From: Powellomyces hirtus
Taxonomy: Eukaryota; Chytridiomycota; Chytridiomycetes; Spizellomycetales; Powellomycetaceae
Direction: 5' to 3'
Assembly (NCBI GenBank): GCA_025526995.1
Contig: JAHLKG010000005.1
Span: 558,001-622,000, forward strand
DNA length: 64,000 nucleotides
Shown here: piece by piece, positions 23,656 to 36,200 of the stretch
How positions within the stretch are numbered: position 1 is the stretch's first letter
Layout: each line of letters starts with the position of its first letter
Made by a program: the position numbers and the translations under genes
The notes under the pieces: model-generated
Told to the model about the DNA's origin: nothing
Databases searched by the model: none
What the model saw: only the letters and a program-made list of their open reading frames with translations

Positions 23656-26600
23656 CTACGCCTCATCCCACATATAATGCGGGCACGGAAAGACGCCGAC
23701 CGCCTGTGGCCGACTCGTACCGCTCGTGCTTGTCGCGCTGGACCTTTTGAGGGCGGCCGCCTCCTGCATCGTTCTAAACACGATATCCGTAACGTCTTGG
23801 CCGTCGAGGGGTTCCAGATCCTTGACAAAATCCAGCGCACACGGTTCACACACGCCAATCGCGTTCGCGTAGAGGCGGGTCGCGCTCGCCAGGAGGGTAT
23901 CGCGGATCCTCGTGATCGGGCGCCCAGTCGCGGGGATGCCGAGCAAGGCCACGAGGTCGAGCCCCGAGGCCGACAGGTGCGAGTTCTGCGTGTGTTGGTA
24001 CAGCGCAAACGCGGTCAGGTCGGCAGTGAGGGCAAACAGCGGGGCGAGGAGAGGTGATGCGTGGTGCGACGTGCGCTTGGGCGCAAACGTGCTGTCCGAG
24101 TTGCGTTTCGGGGTGTCGCGGGATTGGAGGAGTTTGTGCGCGGCGGTGAAGACAAGGCCGACGACGCCGCTGGATGGGTCGGGTGATGATGCGGAGTGGT
24201 CGGGATCTGTTGTGGTGTGGGAGGCGCCGCCTGCGCCGGGAAGCACTGTATTGGTTTCGGACGAGAGGAAGGGGAGACCCAGTGGCTGGAGGTTGGGGCT
24301 GGGCGCCGAGTCACCCGGTGCTGAAGGTAGTATGAATGATGAAGATGATGCAGCAGATGCCGCGGCGCCGCCGATAACGTCCAGTGCAAATTTCCGGAAC
24401 GCGCCCTGAGCTTCTTCAAAATACAGCCGTCGGAAAGCATCTGGGACATCAGCCGTGGTGCGCGCCGATCCCGCCAGGAGCCATGCGATTTTTCCCGACG
24501 TCGCATGCGCGATCGCGCTCTTTTGTCGCACCACGTCAAGGCAGGATGGCGGGCCCGTGCCCGTCGCCCCGCAGGTGGTATTCGCCGCGACCCCATACAT
24601 GGCCGTTTCCACCGTCTGGGTGCGCAGTTTCAGAATCCCCTCTAGAGTCGCTCGACACCCTTCAATAACTTCCGTCAGCGATTCATCATTCACAGTCTCC
24701 GGAGTCAAGTTCTGCAAATCCATGGCCTGGAACAATCGGCTGACCGGGTCAGCCGCCATGACTGGTATACCGGTCCCGTGATCCAGACTCTCTTCCGTCC
24801 CCGCTGGTGGAAAGAGCGGGCGGTCGGGTTGCTCCTGCTGCAGCCGCGTGAGCACAAACAGGGCTTGCGTGAGGGTGAAATACACGTGCGGGAAGAGGAA
24901 AGTGGGGATACCGCCCCGGCTGCGGTGGGCGAGATCAGTGGCGGTAGCGTAGAGCTGAGATGGTGGGGTGGTGCCCCCGCCCAGTTCTTCGATGGGCTCG
25001 TGCACCAGCCGGGAAAGGTAGTAGAGCGCGAGATACGGTTGATGGAGAAGAACATATCCTACAGCTAAAGATGAAACAAACTTAGCAAAGAACTTACCCA
25101 GCAGACAAGTGCACTCTGCGCCGCATGACTGCTCCGCATGCAGAGCGCGAGTGGCACAGGACACCGAGGCGAACGGCAAAACGTACCCAAATTGGCAAAA
25201 ACAAAATCCAGTCCAATCCAGTCATCCGTTTCCCGAAACACCTTCTCTACCTCATACAGCGACAAGATCCCTTGATCAAAAAGGGGCTGACCCAGAATCT
25301 CTGGTGCATGTTCATCAGGTGCGCCGGTTCCCCAATTAACTGTTTCCAATCTCGGCGGACCCCAATACTTTCGACATCCCTCCAAGTCAATCTCATGCCC
25401 GAGATTCTGATAATGCATGTCCAAAGTGCTCACGCTTCCGTCGCCCATGACGTCGCCGGCCGTATGAGAGTCGGCTGGAGGGTGTTCCATTTCGCGAGAC
25501 CATTGAAGCAAGTTGACAACTTTTCCGACCTCGATGGAGAGGCACCCGACGTTAGCTTCTTCTTTCGCCTTGCCGACCGAGTCGCCAATGTTGCCAAACA
25601 GCTTCGCCGCTCGCTTGTGATATTCCATGGCGAGTGGAACGCGGCCCTTGGCATAATAGGAAGTGCCGAGATTGGCAACGGTTGCAGCCTCAGCCGCAGA
25701 CACCTCGGTCGAGATGTCTTGAGGATTTGACAGTGACGCTTTCCGAGTGGACGTGGTAGCCAAGAGCAAGCGCGCCGAATAAAATGTCACAATCGACTCT
25801 GCTTGTTTATGCGTTGCCAGGGCTTCATCGTCAAGCCCCAATTGCTGATGACAGAGGCCGAGATGGGTCAAGGATCGCGACTCGGCCAGGAGCGTCTGGC
25901 GGTGCAGGTACGATAACTTTATCTTTGTCTTTGTCGACGGACCTGCGTCTGCAGAGTTTCGATGATTGCTGCTGTCCCCACCTTCTCCGCTACCTTCAGA
26001 AGCCGTACCAGCGGCTTTTGAGAGAGATGCAGTGGAGGCGTTGCGTTGAAGATTTCCCAACGTAAATTGCGCCGGTAATGGGTATTCCTCAAGGACTGCC
26101 TCGGCCAGCCGCTTGCACATGTCATGATACTGTATCGCTTCTTGATACTGGCCAAGACAGTAATAGGCATTTCCGAGATTTGTGGTCAGCTGCAGAAACC
26201 AGCATACAATCGGTGGACCCTGGGAGGCATCTTGGGTGCTCTCCGACCGTGACGTGGACGAGGATGTAGTGGTTGAGCGATTGCCAAACCCGCCGGCGCC
26301 ACTGGAACTGACAACACTATCGTCCGGTTCTACATCGGAATCAATGTCGGCATGTCGCATCACCAGCTGCAACCACAGCGAGTTTGATTTCCAGGCTGCT
26401 TCTTCGACGTAGCGGGTAGAGAGATCCCATGATTCGCGAAGGTCACTCAGACCTTCTTGCAGATGACCCAGATTTCTAAGCGCACATCCCATGTTTGACA
26501 ACGCTTTGGCCTCTCGAAGGAGATCTTTCTCCTTGACAGCCAGTTCTCTGGCCTGACGCCACTTTGCCAGCGCCTCGTCCACATTATGTCGAGGTGCTGC

Positions 26601-27587
26601 ATACGCCATTGCGCCTTCATCCAATAATGTATCAATGTTGGGTTTTTGAACAGATGTGTTACGTAGCGGAATCATGAAGCCACCAGATCGGGGAGGGATA
26701 AAGGGACCATTGCTCTGACTGGAATCTGATCCTTGGCGTGACAGGCGGGGTTGCGATGTGTCGAGCTCGTCGAGGGACGAGATGGAGGTCTCGCTCATGG
26801 AATGCTTGTGCATAACGCGATGTGGTGGGGGAGCGTCAGATTCCACGTAAAGCGACGAGGGCCGGCGGTTGAAATCACTTTCCGAGCCGACACCGCTGTT
26901 GAATAGAGAGTACTGCGGTTCGGGAAAAGCCTGCGTTGGTGTGAGGTAGGGACCCTCGGTAGGGGCTGTCGATGACGGGAGAGGAGGATATGTGGATAGG
27001 GGTTGCTGTTGCAAAGGATCCACCGTTGCCGAGGAGGCTGGATAAGGCTGTTGATATGGTTCATATGGCGCCGGAGTTTGATAGGCACCGTATTGAGACG
27101 GAGTGGGCATGGCGACCGTGGTCGGTCGCGAGTACATGTGAGGTTGGTATTGCTGCTGGAGCATCTGCACTGGTGGGTATGACGTGTACTGCGACGGTTG
27201 CTGGTATGCCTGCTGCTGCTGACCATATGGCGGTTGCGATTGTTGCGGCTGTTGTAGGCCAGCGCCGGGAGCGGTTCGGCGTGGTGGTGGAACAAACGAC
27301 ATTCTCCCCGATAGGGGCGCACCGCCGGCGCTCCCCGCACGGTCCGGAAACGCCTGGGCGGATGCGCCGCGAGACGGAATACTTACTGTGGCGCCCGAAG
27401 AGGTCCGCGGGGCAATGTGGGGTCCTCCTAGTGTGGACGCGCGGTTGAGTTCTCCGGGCGGTGGATTGACGGCAGCGTAGGTTGTGGCGACTGGGTTGCT
27501 GCGACTCGTGCCTCTCCGCGCCGGGACATTGCGGCGTGGGGGGATGTAGACTCTGTTGGGGTTTGAGGGCTGCTGGGAGCCAGACAT
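23656..27587 (-). CDS. Large tetratricopeptide-repeat protein
   Basis: Exons 27587-25187 and 25064-23656, joined by a 122-nt intron (donor GTACGT, acceptor TTTAG), give 1269 residues. Residues 1-310 are disordered, rich in Gln/Pro/Tyr/Ser. From about 325 there are TPR-like helical repeats: ALAKWRQARELAVKEKD with ALSNMGCALRNLGHLQEGL, TTNLGNAYYCLGQYQEAIQY, SLTHLGLCHQQLGLDDEALA, TVANLGTSYYAKGRVPLAME. The spacing and residues (G8, Y11, A20) fit the TPR/LGN type. The C-terminal 470 residues are helical without a known domain and contain Ser/Pro-rich inserts. TPR arrays bind peptide partners; which ones cannot be inferred. It diverges from the PP2C gene. Confidence 0.75.
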
Positions 27588-28491
27588 TTTCGCAGAATCA
27601 GCGTTCTGAGTGTGTGCGGCAGGAAGCGATAGTGGAAGGAAGTGGATGCACGGTTGAAGTCAGGCAGTGAGAGCGCACCAAGTGTGGTCTGGGCAAAACG
27701 AATACCTCTGCGAATGTTTTGTGTGTGCAGACTGTCAGGAGGTTTTTGTGACGACGACAACGACGGGCGACAACGACGACACGACGACGACGACGACTAC
27801 CAGTCCCACTCACTCATCACTCACTCACTCACTGACTGACTGCTTGACTGAGGCCGCATCCCATATCTAGTCTCAAAGCCACAGCACCTACATCTAGTAC
27901 TCTGACGATCCCCTCATGGAGAATGTCACGTGCACAGGCAGCAGTCCAAAGACAAGGAAAAGGGAAGGAGCTATCCATAACCCCTGTCACTCTCTCTTCT
28001 CTCCTCGTCTTGTCTTTCTCAGTCGATTATATTAGTCTAGGATATCAGTCTATCCATCAGTCAGTCAGTCAGTCAATCGGTCAGTCTATTATTATTGCAA
28101 GCATCGATGCACCTCACAATCCACAGCAGACTAGATTAATCACATCCATCCATCACTGACCTATTATTATCCACGACTGCACTTGTGGTCCTTATCCTAG
28201 CCAGTCACAGAAGACTAGATTAATCACTTACCTGACCCTCCATCCATTCCATCCATTATTATCCACTCCCAATCCACAGCGACTCGCTTGATCCTTATCC
28301 TAGCCATCCAACCAAACGAACGTCAGTAGATTAACCTTGGTTTAGCGTCATGTGTCATGTGTCATCCTGAATGTCTGTGCGTCATCATCAAGCTGCGCTG
28401 CGGCCAACCACCACACCCCCCCCCCCCTCCTCTCTCGTCGTAAAGCGACATACGCTACCGTATACCCAGATAGACTTTTCAACAGCGCACC
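27588..28491. other. Intergenic with simple repeats and an imperfect duplication
   Basis: GAC/GACGAC repeats (27750-27800), TCAC repeats (27811-27843) and CAGT repeats (28060-28075). An imperfect duplication has AGACTAGATTAATCAC at 28128 and again at 28212, and CCTTATCCTAGCCA at 28190 and 28293. A CACGTG box lies at 27927-27932 and a C run near 28409-28421. No gene seen. Confidence 0.5.
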
Positions 28492-29620
28492 ATGCTCGAA
28501 TCCATACAGAAGGGAGTCTCCCGTGCTCAGGGCGCCCGGCCGTACCAGGAGGACCACTACGCGCTGGCCGATGAGGCCTTCAACAAGAGCGGATTCGCCC
28601 TGTACTGCGTGTTCGACGGTCACGGCGGCGGCGACGCTTCCAAGCACGCGTCCATGAACGTGCCCAAACTCGTCGTCAACAGCGACGCTTTCAAAAAGGG
28701 GGACTATGAGCGTTCGCTGAGGGACGCCTTCCAGGAGGAAGACCACCTGCTGGCCGCAGAGTTCAAAGGCCAGAGCCGCGGCGGTTCCACCGCCACCGTC
28801 GTGCTGATTGCCCAGCAGACAATGTTCATTGCCAACGTCGGTGACTCGACCGCCGCCCTGGCCATCAAAGACGAGTCGGGCAGGTACAAGGCCTTGCGCT
28901 TGAGCAAGGAACACAAGGTCGATGATGCCGCTGAAGCCGCGCGCTTGAAGGACGCGGACGCCGTGGTCAAGAAGGATCGAGTCATTGGACCGGGCCACGC
29001 CATCAACATGACGCGCGCCCTGGGTGACTTTGACTTTAAGCTGCCAGAGAACGGTGCTTCTGCTGACTGGATCTCGCCGGTAACCAAACAACCACGCTGC
29101 ATTGCCCTGTCGATCTGATCCTCCACACACGGCGGGTTCTCATCCCTGTCTATGCGTTCGCGCCTCTTAGGTACCATTCATGAGCAAAATCGACCTAACG
29201 CCCCAGGCTGATTTCGCCATCATCGCATCGGACGGTCTTTGGAATCACTTTACCGAGGAACAACTCGTTCCAATGGTAAGAACGGTGGCCTCTCTGTCAC
29301 TCAGCGACCCTGAAACAGCGACCCAATGTTAACACCAGTCTTCATTAACACTGGGAATTGATGCTAGATCGGAGAATTGCTTTTAAAAGGCGACACACCA
29401 CAACAAATCTGCGAAAACTTTACAACCAAACTGGGAAAGGTTTGTCCAGGACCCGCTCTTGCCACTTGCAGATTCTGGCATTCTTTTCAATGTATTACGC
29501 TGTCCCTTCTCACGCGGTCTTTTTTCGTACTTTTATCAGACTCCAGGATCAGACAACATCACGTTTATGCTTCTCCACTTTACGTGGGGCAAAGACGGCC
29601 AGAATGGCACCAAAGAATAA
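28492..29620 (+). CDS. PP2C-family protein phosphatase
   Basis: Metal-dependent Ser/Thr phosphatase. Exons 28492-29079, 29171-29275, 29368-29439 and 29540-29620, all phase 0, give 281 residues, a minimal catalytic domain. All metal-site motifs are present: RPYQEDHY, VFDGHGGGD, NVGDSTAAL, TRALGDFDF, IIASDGLWN and GSDNITFML, so it should be active. Splicing after WISP joins to VPFMSK and restores the usual block before the ASDG motif. There is no targeting signal or extra domain. The closest description is a small cytosolic PP2C; the substrate is unknown. Confidence 0.92.
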
Positions 29621-30205
29621 AGTGGGGCAGACATTGTGCGAGCATACATGGCCTGGATTGAGAAGAAAGACTCATATACGTATCTTTATTATTTTCCCGC
29701 AATCGTACCACGTTTTTGACAAGTACAGATAGTGAGTGATGATGGAACATCAAAGCCTCCAGTGAAAGGATGTGCCACGTTGGTTCTGAGGGATAATGAT
29801 GTTGGCGACATGGTTGGCGTTGTAATCTATGATCTGTCACGGCAATCACCTTTCACAAATAGCAATGGTCTACATCGCATCAAAAGATTGAAATGGAAGA
29901 GGGTTTTCAATCGAATAGACACGGGAGTTTCTTACGAGACGAGGCTTGGACCTGGAAAGCGGGGGGCCTACGCTATCATGGCATGCCTGGCAGTACGTCA
30001 GCAGCGGACCATGGGGGCAGACCGCGTCTCATACTTGTTTTGGGCTAGCTCATGCCAGTTATTATTCACACGGTGGCTTTCGCAGCTGCATGACCCATCT
30101 TGACATTGCATGTATAACCCTCCTGCATATAACTTTAGAGTGTATCAGCACTGCAGCATCTCGTAACTTATCTTCCAATCGGGGCCCCTCCGACACCTGC
30201 CCCTC
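29621..30205. other. Intergenic, PP2C 3' region and promoter of the CH-GAS2 gene
   Basis: No supported gene; frames here are short and without family features. Confidence 0.4.
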
Positions 30206-33200
30206 ATGTCGGCCTGGCTCAAAAAACACCTTGGCAGTCGCGGCTCCCTCAACGACGAGGCACCTACACCCGAAACCGAGACGGATCCCGCGACCCACGT
30301 CGATTGGGATTCGGGGGCGCGGAGAACGTCGGATATCGGCAAACCAAGCGCCACGTACCACCACACTTTGAAAACCCGGCATTCCACCCCCACGACGGCG
30401 GGGGCAACCGACTACAACACACCGGCTCAGGCTGATCGGGATGCAAAGGCGCGCAGAGTGTCGGATATTGATAGGCCGACGGCTGCGTTGCAGCTTGGAC
30501 CGAAATCTCCGCAGACAAAGACGGCGATGGGGCTGCAATGGGACTCGCCAGAATCCAAAGTCCATGAGCTGAGAAATATGCGGGTGGAGGTGCAGAAAAA
30601 GACGTTTACCAAATGGTATGCCTCGTACATCCGCATCAAAGGAGGGTTCACACGCAATGGTCCTTGGGGTCGTCGCCCCGCTATCAAACGACATCATGAT
30701 GACATCTCCATCCTAGGTGCAACGTCCAACTCGCCAAACTCGGCAAAGGCGACGAGTACAAAATCACCGACCTTGCTCAAGATCTCCGCGACGGGATCCG
30801 ACTAAGCCTCCTCATCCAAGTTCTCAGCGGCGAAACCCTCCCCAAACCCGAACGCACACCACGACGGAACCAGCTCGCAGGCGACGATGCCGACGGCGCC
30901 TCTAGTGGGGCGTTGATGCGGATCTACAGTATCGTCAATGTAGACAAGTGCCTCAAATTTCTCGCGACCAAGCTCCGAGAGCCGTTGGCGAATATCGGCA
31001 GTGAGGATATTGTGGATGGGAATGTCACGCTAACTATGGGACTTGTGTGGATCTTGATCTTGAGATTTAGGATTGAGACGATTGCTATGGGCGAGACGAA
31101 GCGGGATCCAGGCCTGAGTCGCAGGAGTCTGGAGGTGGGTAAATGAAAATCATCCTCACACCTACGTTTCTGATCGCATGCTGACGCGTCCAATGCCTTC
31201 CTTCACGGTGGCCTACAGCACTCTTCTCCAGACTCCCCAACGACACCTACTGCTTCCAAGCGCGACAGTCTTGTACCAAGCCATACGACTTCCAAACCTA
31301 TCATGGGCGGGAAGGCGGTCTTGCTCAACTGGTGTCAACAGATGCTAGCCCCCTACGTCCAAGTCGGAGCGCTCACCATGCCCGTCAACTTTTCCGATTC
31401 CTGGCAAAGCGGAGTCGCGTTCCTCTGTCTGGTCCATACCTTTGACCCGGCCCTGCTTCCCGATGTAACAGAAACCTGCCGGAGACTTGGCGGAGCGTAC
31501 AAATCAAAACGAACATCTTCGACCCGCGCGAGCAGGACGTCGTCCTTGCTGTTTGATGCCGCATCTACCCCGCCCCGGGCCTTCTCTCCCGACTTCTCCT
31601 CACCGACGGATAACAAGTTTGGAGAAGATGAAGAGTGGCTGAAAGCATTGTACGCGTCCGGACCGCCCACGACCAATCCACCGGCCCCCACACGTCCACG
31701 CTCGCTCTCCCGCCCGACCGCGGCGGGTCTGTCTGTCCTGACCTCACCTACTGCCAATGTGACCCCAGGCCCACTGTCCTCGGCCCCTCCGTCTCCGGCC
31801 CCGTTGGCGGCAGATACCGCGGACCCCCGCGAGTGGCGTAATAATCTGGCCCGGGCGTTTGGGCTGGCGGAAGAGCATATGCGGATTACGTCGTTGCTGG
31901 ATCCGCAGGATGTGGCGAATGTGGATAAACCGGATGAGATGGTCATTATGACCTATGTAAGTTCCGACACACAGGGGCAAAACCCCCAAGTAGTTTTATC
32001 CGTTGCGCGTGCAAAAAACTGATCACTTGTTCTTCAAGGTCTCGGAACTATACTGGGTCCTTCGCACCCGCCCCTTCCCGTCCCCCACCCTCTTCCGCAC
32101 CGTTCTCGACACAGCCCGCCAAGAGCAATTCGAGGGCGAAGCCCAAGCCAAACGCCTCACCAGCTCCTTCCTCCACCACTCGCACCGGGCGCTCGCCTGG
32201 ATCCTCAAACAACAACAAGCCACGGGCGCCCTCGAAGGCATGCTCGAGCACGTTGCTTCCAACGAGGTCACCAAGCTCATTATTCCCGTCGAAGGGTGGG
32301 TCAAACCCATCATGGAAGCCATGATGTATGAGGACAGCGATTTTGATAGAGTGAGGAGAGCAGTGGAGGAACGCATCCACTTCATGCATGAGCAGATCAG
32401 GATCGCCAATGCGAGGCCGGCTGCCCCGGGCCCGCACACGTGGACCCGAGATGCATTGATACAGCTGGATGAAGTTGCGGGGGGCGCGATCGTCCCGGTC
32501 GTGCATCAACTGTACCGTGAACTCAAACGTCTCACCCGCGACTATCCCGTCAACAGCACGCTCAATCCCGACCTCACCGCCAACCTGCGCAAAGTCGAGG
32601 AAAAGTACGTGGAGGTCCAATCGCGCCTCGCCTACTTTTGCGACGAATACTTTCCGGACCGCGACGTTGTGCTGCGCGCCTACCTCGTGTGGATGGAAGG
32701 GTGGGCCAAGAAAGTGGATGCGGTGCAGGAAGAACTGTTGGGGAGTGATGGAAAGAGCGGGCTGAGAGAGGATATTAGACGGGTTAAGAAGCACGCGGTG
32801 GAACTCGAGTTGGATATCGCCCGGATCCGGACAGAGTTGAATGCACTGGGTGCGACAGAGGATGCGAGGAGAGCAGTGCGGAGATGCAAGGCGATGAGGA
32901 AAGTGGTGCAGGAGCGCTTGGGGAGCGGGAACGGCGGGCCTGCAGTCGGTGGTGGTGGTGGTGCTGGTGGTGACGACATTGCGATCCTGCTGGGAGATCC
33001 CGACGTTGTCACTGACGAAGAAAAACAGAGCCCCGAGGCTCTCATCGCCACGATCCAACACCTCGCATCCACTGTCGAATCCACCCACATCCAGCGCATG
33101 CAATCCCTCGAATCGCGCGCCACGGAGCTCGTGCACCTCCTCGAAAACCAAGTCGTCGACCGCCGCAACTCCCACCCGGACAAAACCACCGACGCCCTCC

Positions 33201-36200
33201 ACGGCGAGGTCTTCCGACCACGCAGCGGCGGGTGGGCCGCAAAGGGCAACACGGAACCCATCACCATCTCCTACAACTTCCTCCCGGCCTTCCTCGTGTG
33301 GCGCGGGCGCGGGATCGTGGAAGCCGCTACAGACGGGGTCCTGAATTATATCGCGCAAACCGTCACGCCCGTCATCCGGACCCGTCAGGCTGAGATCGCG
33401 TCGCTACTCCATGCCGCGGAACAGTGGCGCAGTCAAGAGGAAGCGAGGGAGGTGCCCGTCCGCACCGCCGCCGTGGACGCGACGCGAGACTACTGCGCTG
33501 CTGTCCGACGCGTGGACCGCGCAGTCAAGATGTGGAAAGACGAGCTGGCCGAGTGGATCAACGAAGGCAGTGCGCGGGGCGGCAGCGAGCGGGAAGAAGA
33601 CGAAGTGTGGGTGCGTGAAGCTGAAAAATGGTGTGCGGAACGAACGCGCGAGGTGCAAAAAGCACTGCAAAGCAAACCAGGCACCACCACCACCACCACC
33701 ACGAAACGCCCGAGCACACTGGCCCGTGACGACGCGCAGGGCGCGCGAAGCAGTATCACGGGCCGCGCGAGTCAGACGGCCCGCAGCAGCAGCCACGCCG
33801 CGGCTGGCACCGAGGTCGTGTGGATCGCGGACCTGGACCTCATGTGGGACGGTATTGTCCTGATCGCCATCCGCGACGTTGGCCCCAGCTCCATTTCGCA
33901 ATCCTTTGCGGACGCTGTCCCGCACCAATTCCTCCGTAACGCCATGTCTGCGCTCATTGACTCTCTCGCCATGTTCCGCAGCGACGCCCTCGAACGCGTG
34001 CGTGGCGCGGTGGAGCAGAAACGCGAGGCGTTGTTGGTCGAATGGGAACGCACCGCTGACGAGCTCGACCGCGCGCTACGGCCATTGGGTGGGGACACCG
34101 ACGCGGTCGACTCGGTCCATGCTGCCGCGGAAACGAGTCTGCAGAACACGGTGCAGGGCCGGCATCAGTTTGTGAGAGCGATGCTGGACGCCCAGCGGTG
34201 GGATGCAGTCGTTCACATTGCGGAAGCGGGGGTTGCGGCTCCCCAGACGGATTTGGACAATGTGGGTCGGTTTTTGAAAGGGGTGCATGACCGCTGCCAC
34301 GCCACCGAACAGGAGGCAGCCACGTTCGAACAAACCAAATGGATCCCGTTCCTCGTGCGGACCGAAACTCTCCTCCAAGGCTGCGGGACCGACAGTGTGG
34401 CACGCACGCGGATCGAGACGCGGCATGGGGCGCTCAAGGAGCTCCTGGGCGGGACGCGTCGCCAACGAGCCGACATCCTGGCCGCCGTCGCAACCGCAGA
34501 GAAATCGCTCAAGAACGCGTATCGATGGATCCGCGGGGTCCTGACGCAGGAATCCACGTGGTTGGGCGACGCGCGCGACGTGGAGACCGAGGTCGAGACG
34601 GTCGAGTCGGAGCAGAACCGGTTACTCGCTGCGATGCGCACCGTCATCTACAACACTGGCCATGGCCAAGTCATGGGGCAAGAAGAGGCCTTGTCGTTGC
34701 ATGAAGCGACGGGGCGGACGCTGGAGCAGACCGTCACAGGGCGGCTGGATGCGGGGATGATGCGGGTGTGTGAAGAGCCGCGGGGGTGGAGGGACGGGGG
34801 TGGGCCTGTCCCAGAGGAACTGCGGTGGGCAGAGGGTGAGGTGTACAGTGGGCGGGATGCACTTGTGGATACGATTGTGAAGCGGTTGCAGGATGCGCGG
34901 ATGAGGGTCGTGGCGAGAATCACGACGGTGAGGACGAGGGTGGCGCTGGAACGGAGCATGGGGCGGTTTACGAGGGATGCGGCAGGGCTGGTGAGTGCCC
35001 TTTGCGCGCGGTTGGAAGTCGAGCGAGGGGTCATTGTGCCCCACGGGCTGGACGTCATGGCCGCTGCGGGGGAGGCGGACGATGCGGGTTCGGTGGAAGC
35101 CGCTGCTGCGGAATTTACCAGTGCGGTCAAGAGCAGGGACGTCGACACCACGCGCGCAATGGCCGCGCTCAGACAGCTAGGTGCGGAATGCACCGATTTG
35201 GCCCGGCGGGACGGCGAGTGCGGGTTTGTGGCTGCGGCTGTGGACACTGCTCTCCGGGACGCGCAGTCACTCGTGGAGGAGATTGCGGCTGTCGTGCGCC
35301 GTGTCATGGAGGCGTACGAAATCGCCGCGGTGGTCGTGGCCCGTGTCGGTCACCCCGGGCGGAAAATCGAGGAGGCGTGTCGGGAAATCGGCGCTGCCGT
35401 GCGTGAAGTCGCGGGGGTTGCAGAAGCCCAAGTCGACGACGAGTCCTCCGCGTCCTCGTCCTCATCCGTCGCGATCGTCGAACATATCAGAGTGCTGGCG
35501 GACCGAGCCGCGAGTCTGACGTTGCTGGTCGATGAGGTCGAACGCGCACTCGGTGTTGACGACGACGACGACCAGAGCCAGGCGTATGTCCGACACCTCC
35601 GGAACCAGGTGCGCCACGTCCGTGTGCAGACCGAGGAGGCCGGTTTGGAGACCGTGAAAGCTGTCGCGGGCCACTGGATGGATGTTGTCGCAACCAAGTT
35701 GGAGGATTGGATAGCCCATCTTGAACAAGCCATCAGGCTGGAGGTGGATGATGACGACACGGACGCGTTCGTGCACGCCATGGACCAGAAATGCGCAGTG
35801 TTGAATAAAGAGTTGCAGCCACTAGGGCCCAAACTCCAAAGTTTCGAAACCGCGACCGAGATCGCTATCCGCGTGATCCGCGAATGGGAGACGCGACGAA
35901 CCGAGAGCAGTATGCTTGGCGACCACCACCACCACAACAGCACCCCATTCCGTTCTCTTTCCGACATGCCGCACCCGGAAGTCATCCAGGGGCGGTACGT
36001 TGCGATCCGGGCGCGGGCGGATTACCTGCCCCGCGGGATCCGGGAAGCTGTCGACTTTGCGCGCACGGTGGCCGAGTTCAACGATCATGCGCGGGGTGCG
36101 GAACACCTGATTGCGGAACTGGGGGCACGGGTGGGGGAGGATGAGACGGAGGCGAGGGTCGGGGAGGTGGAACGCGCGTTGGTGAATGGGGAGTTGGCGG

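Noticed and set aside
32048..33358. 436-codon antisense frame, and many other long antisense frames to 38668
   Set aside because: Shadows of the GC-rich giant exon on the plus strand, whose CH, rod and GAS2 reading is clear.
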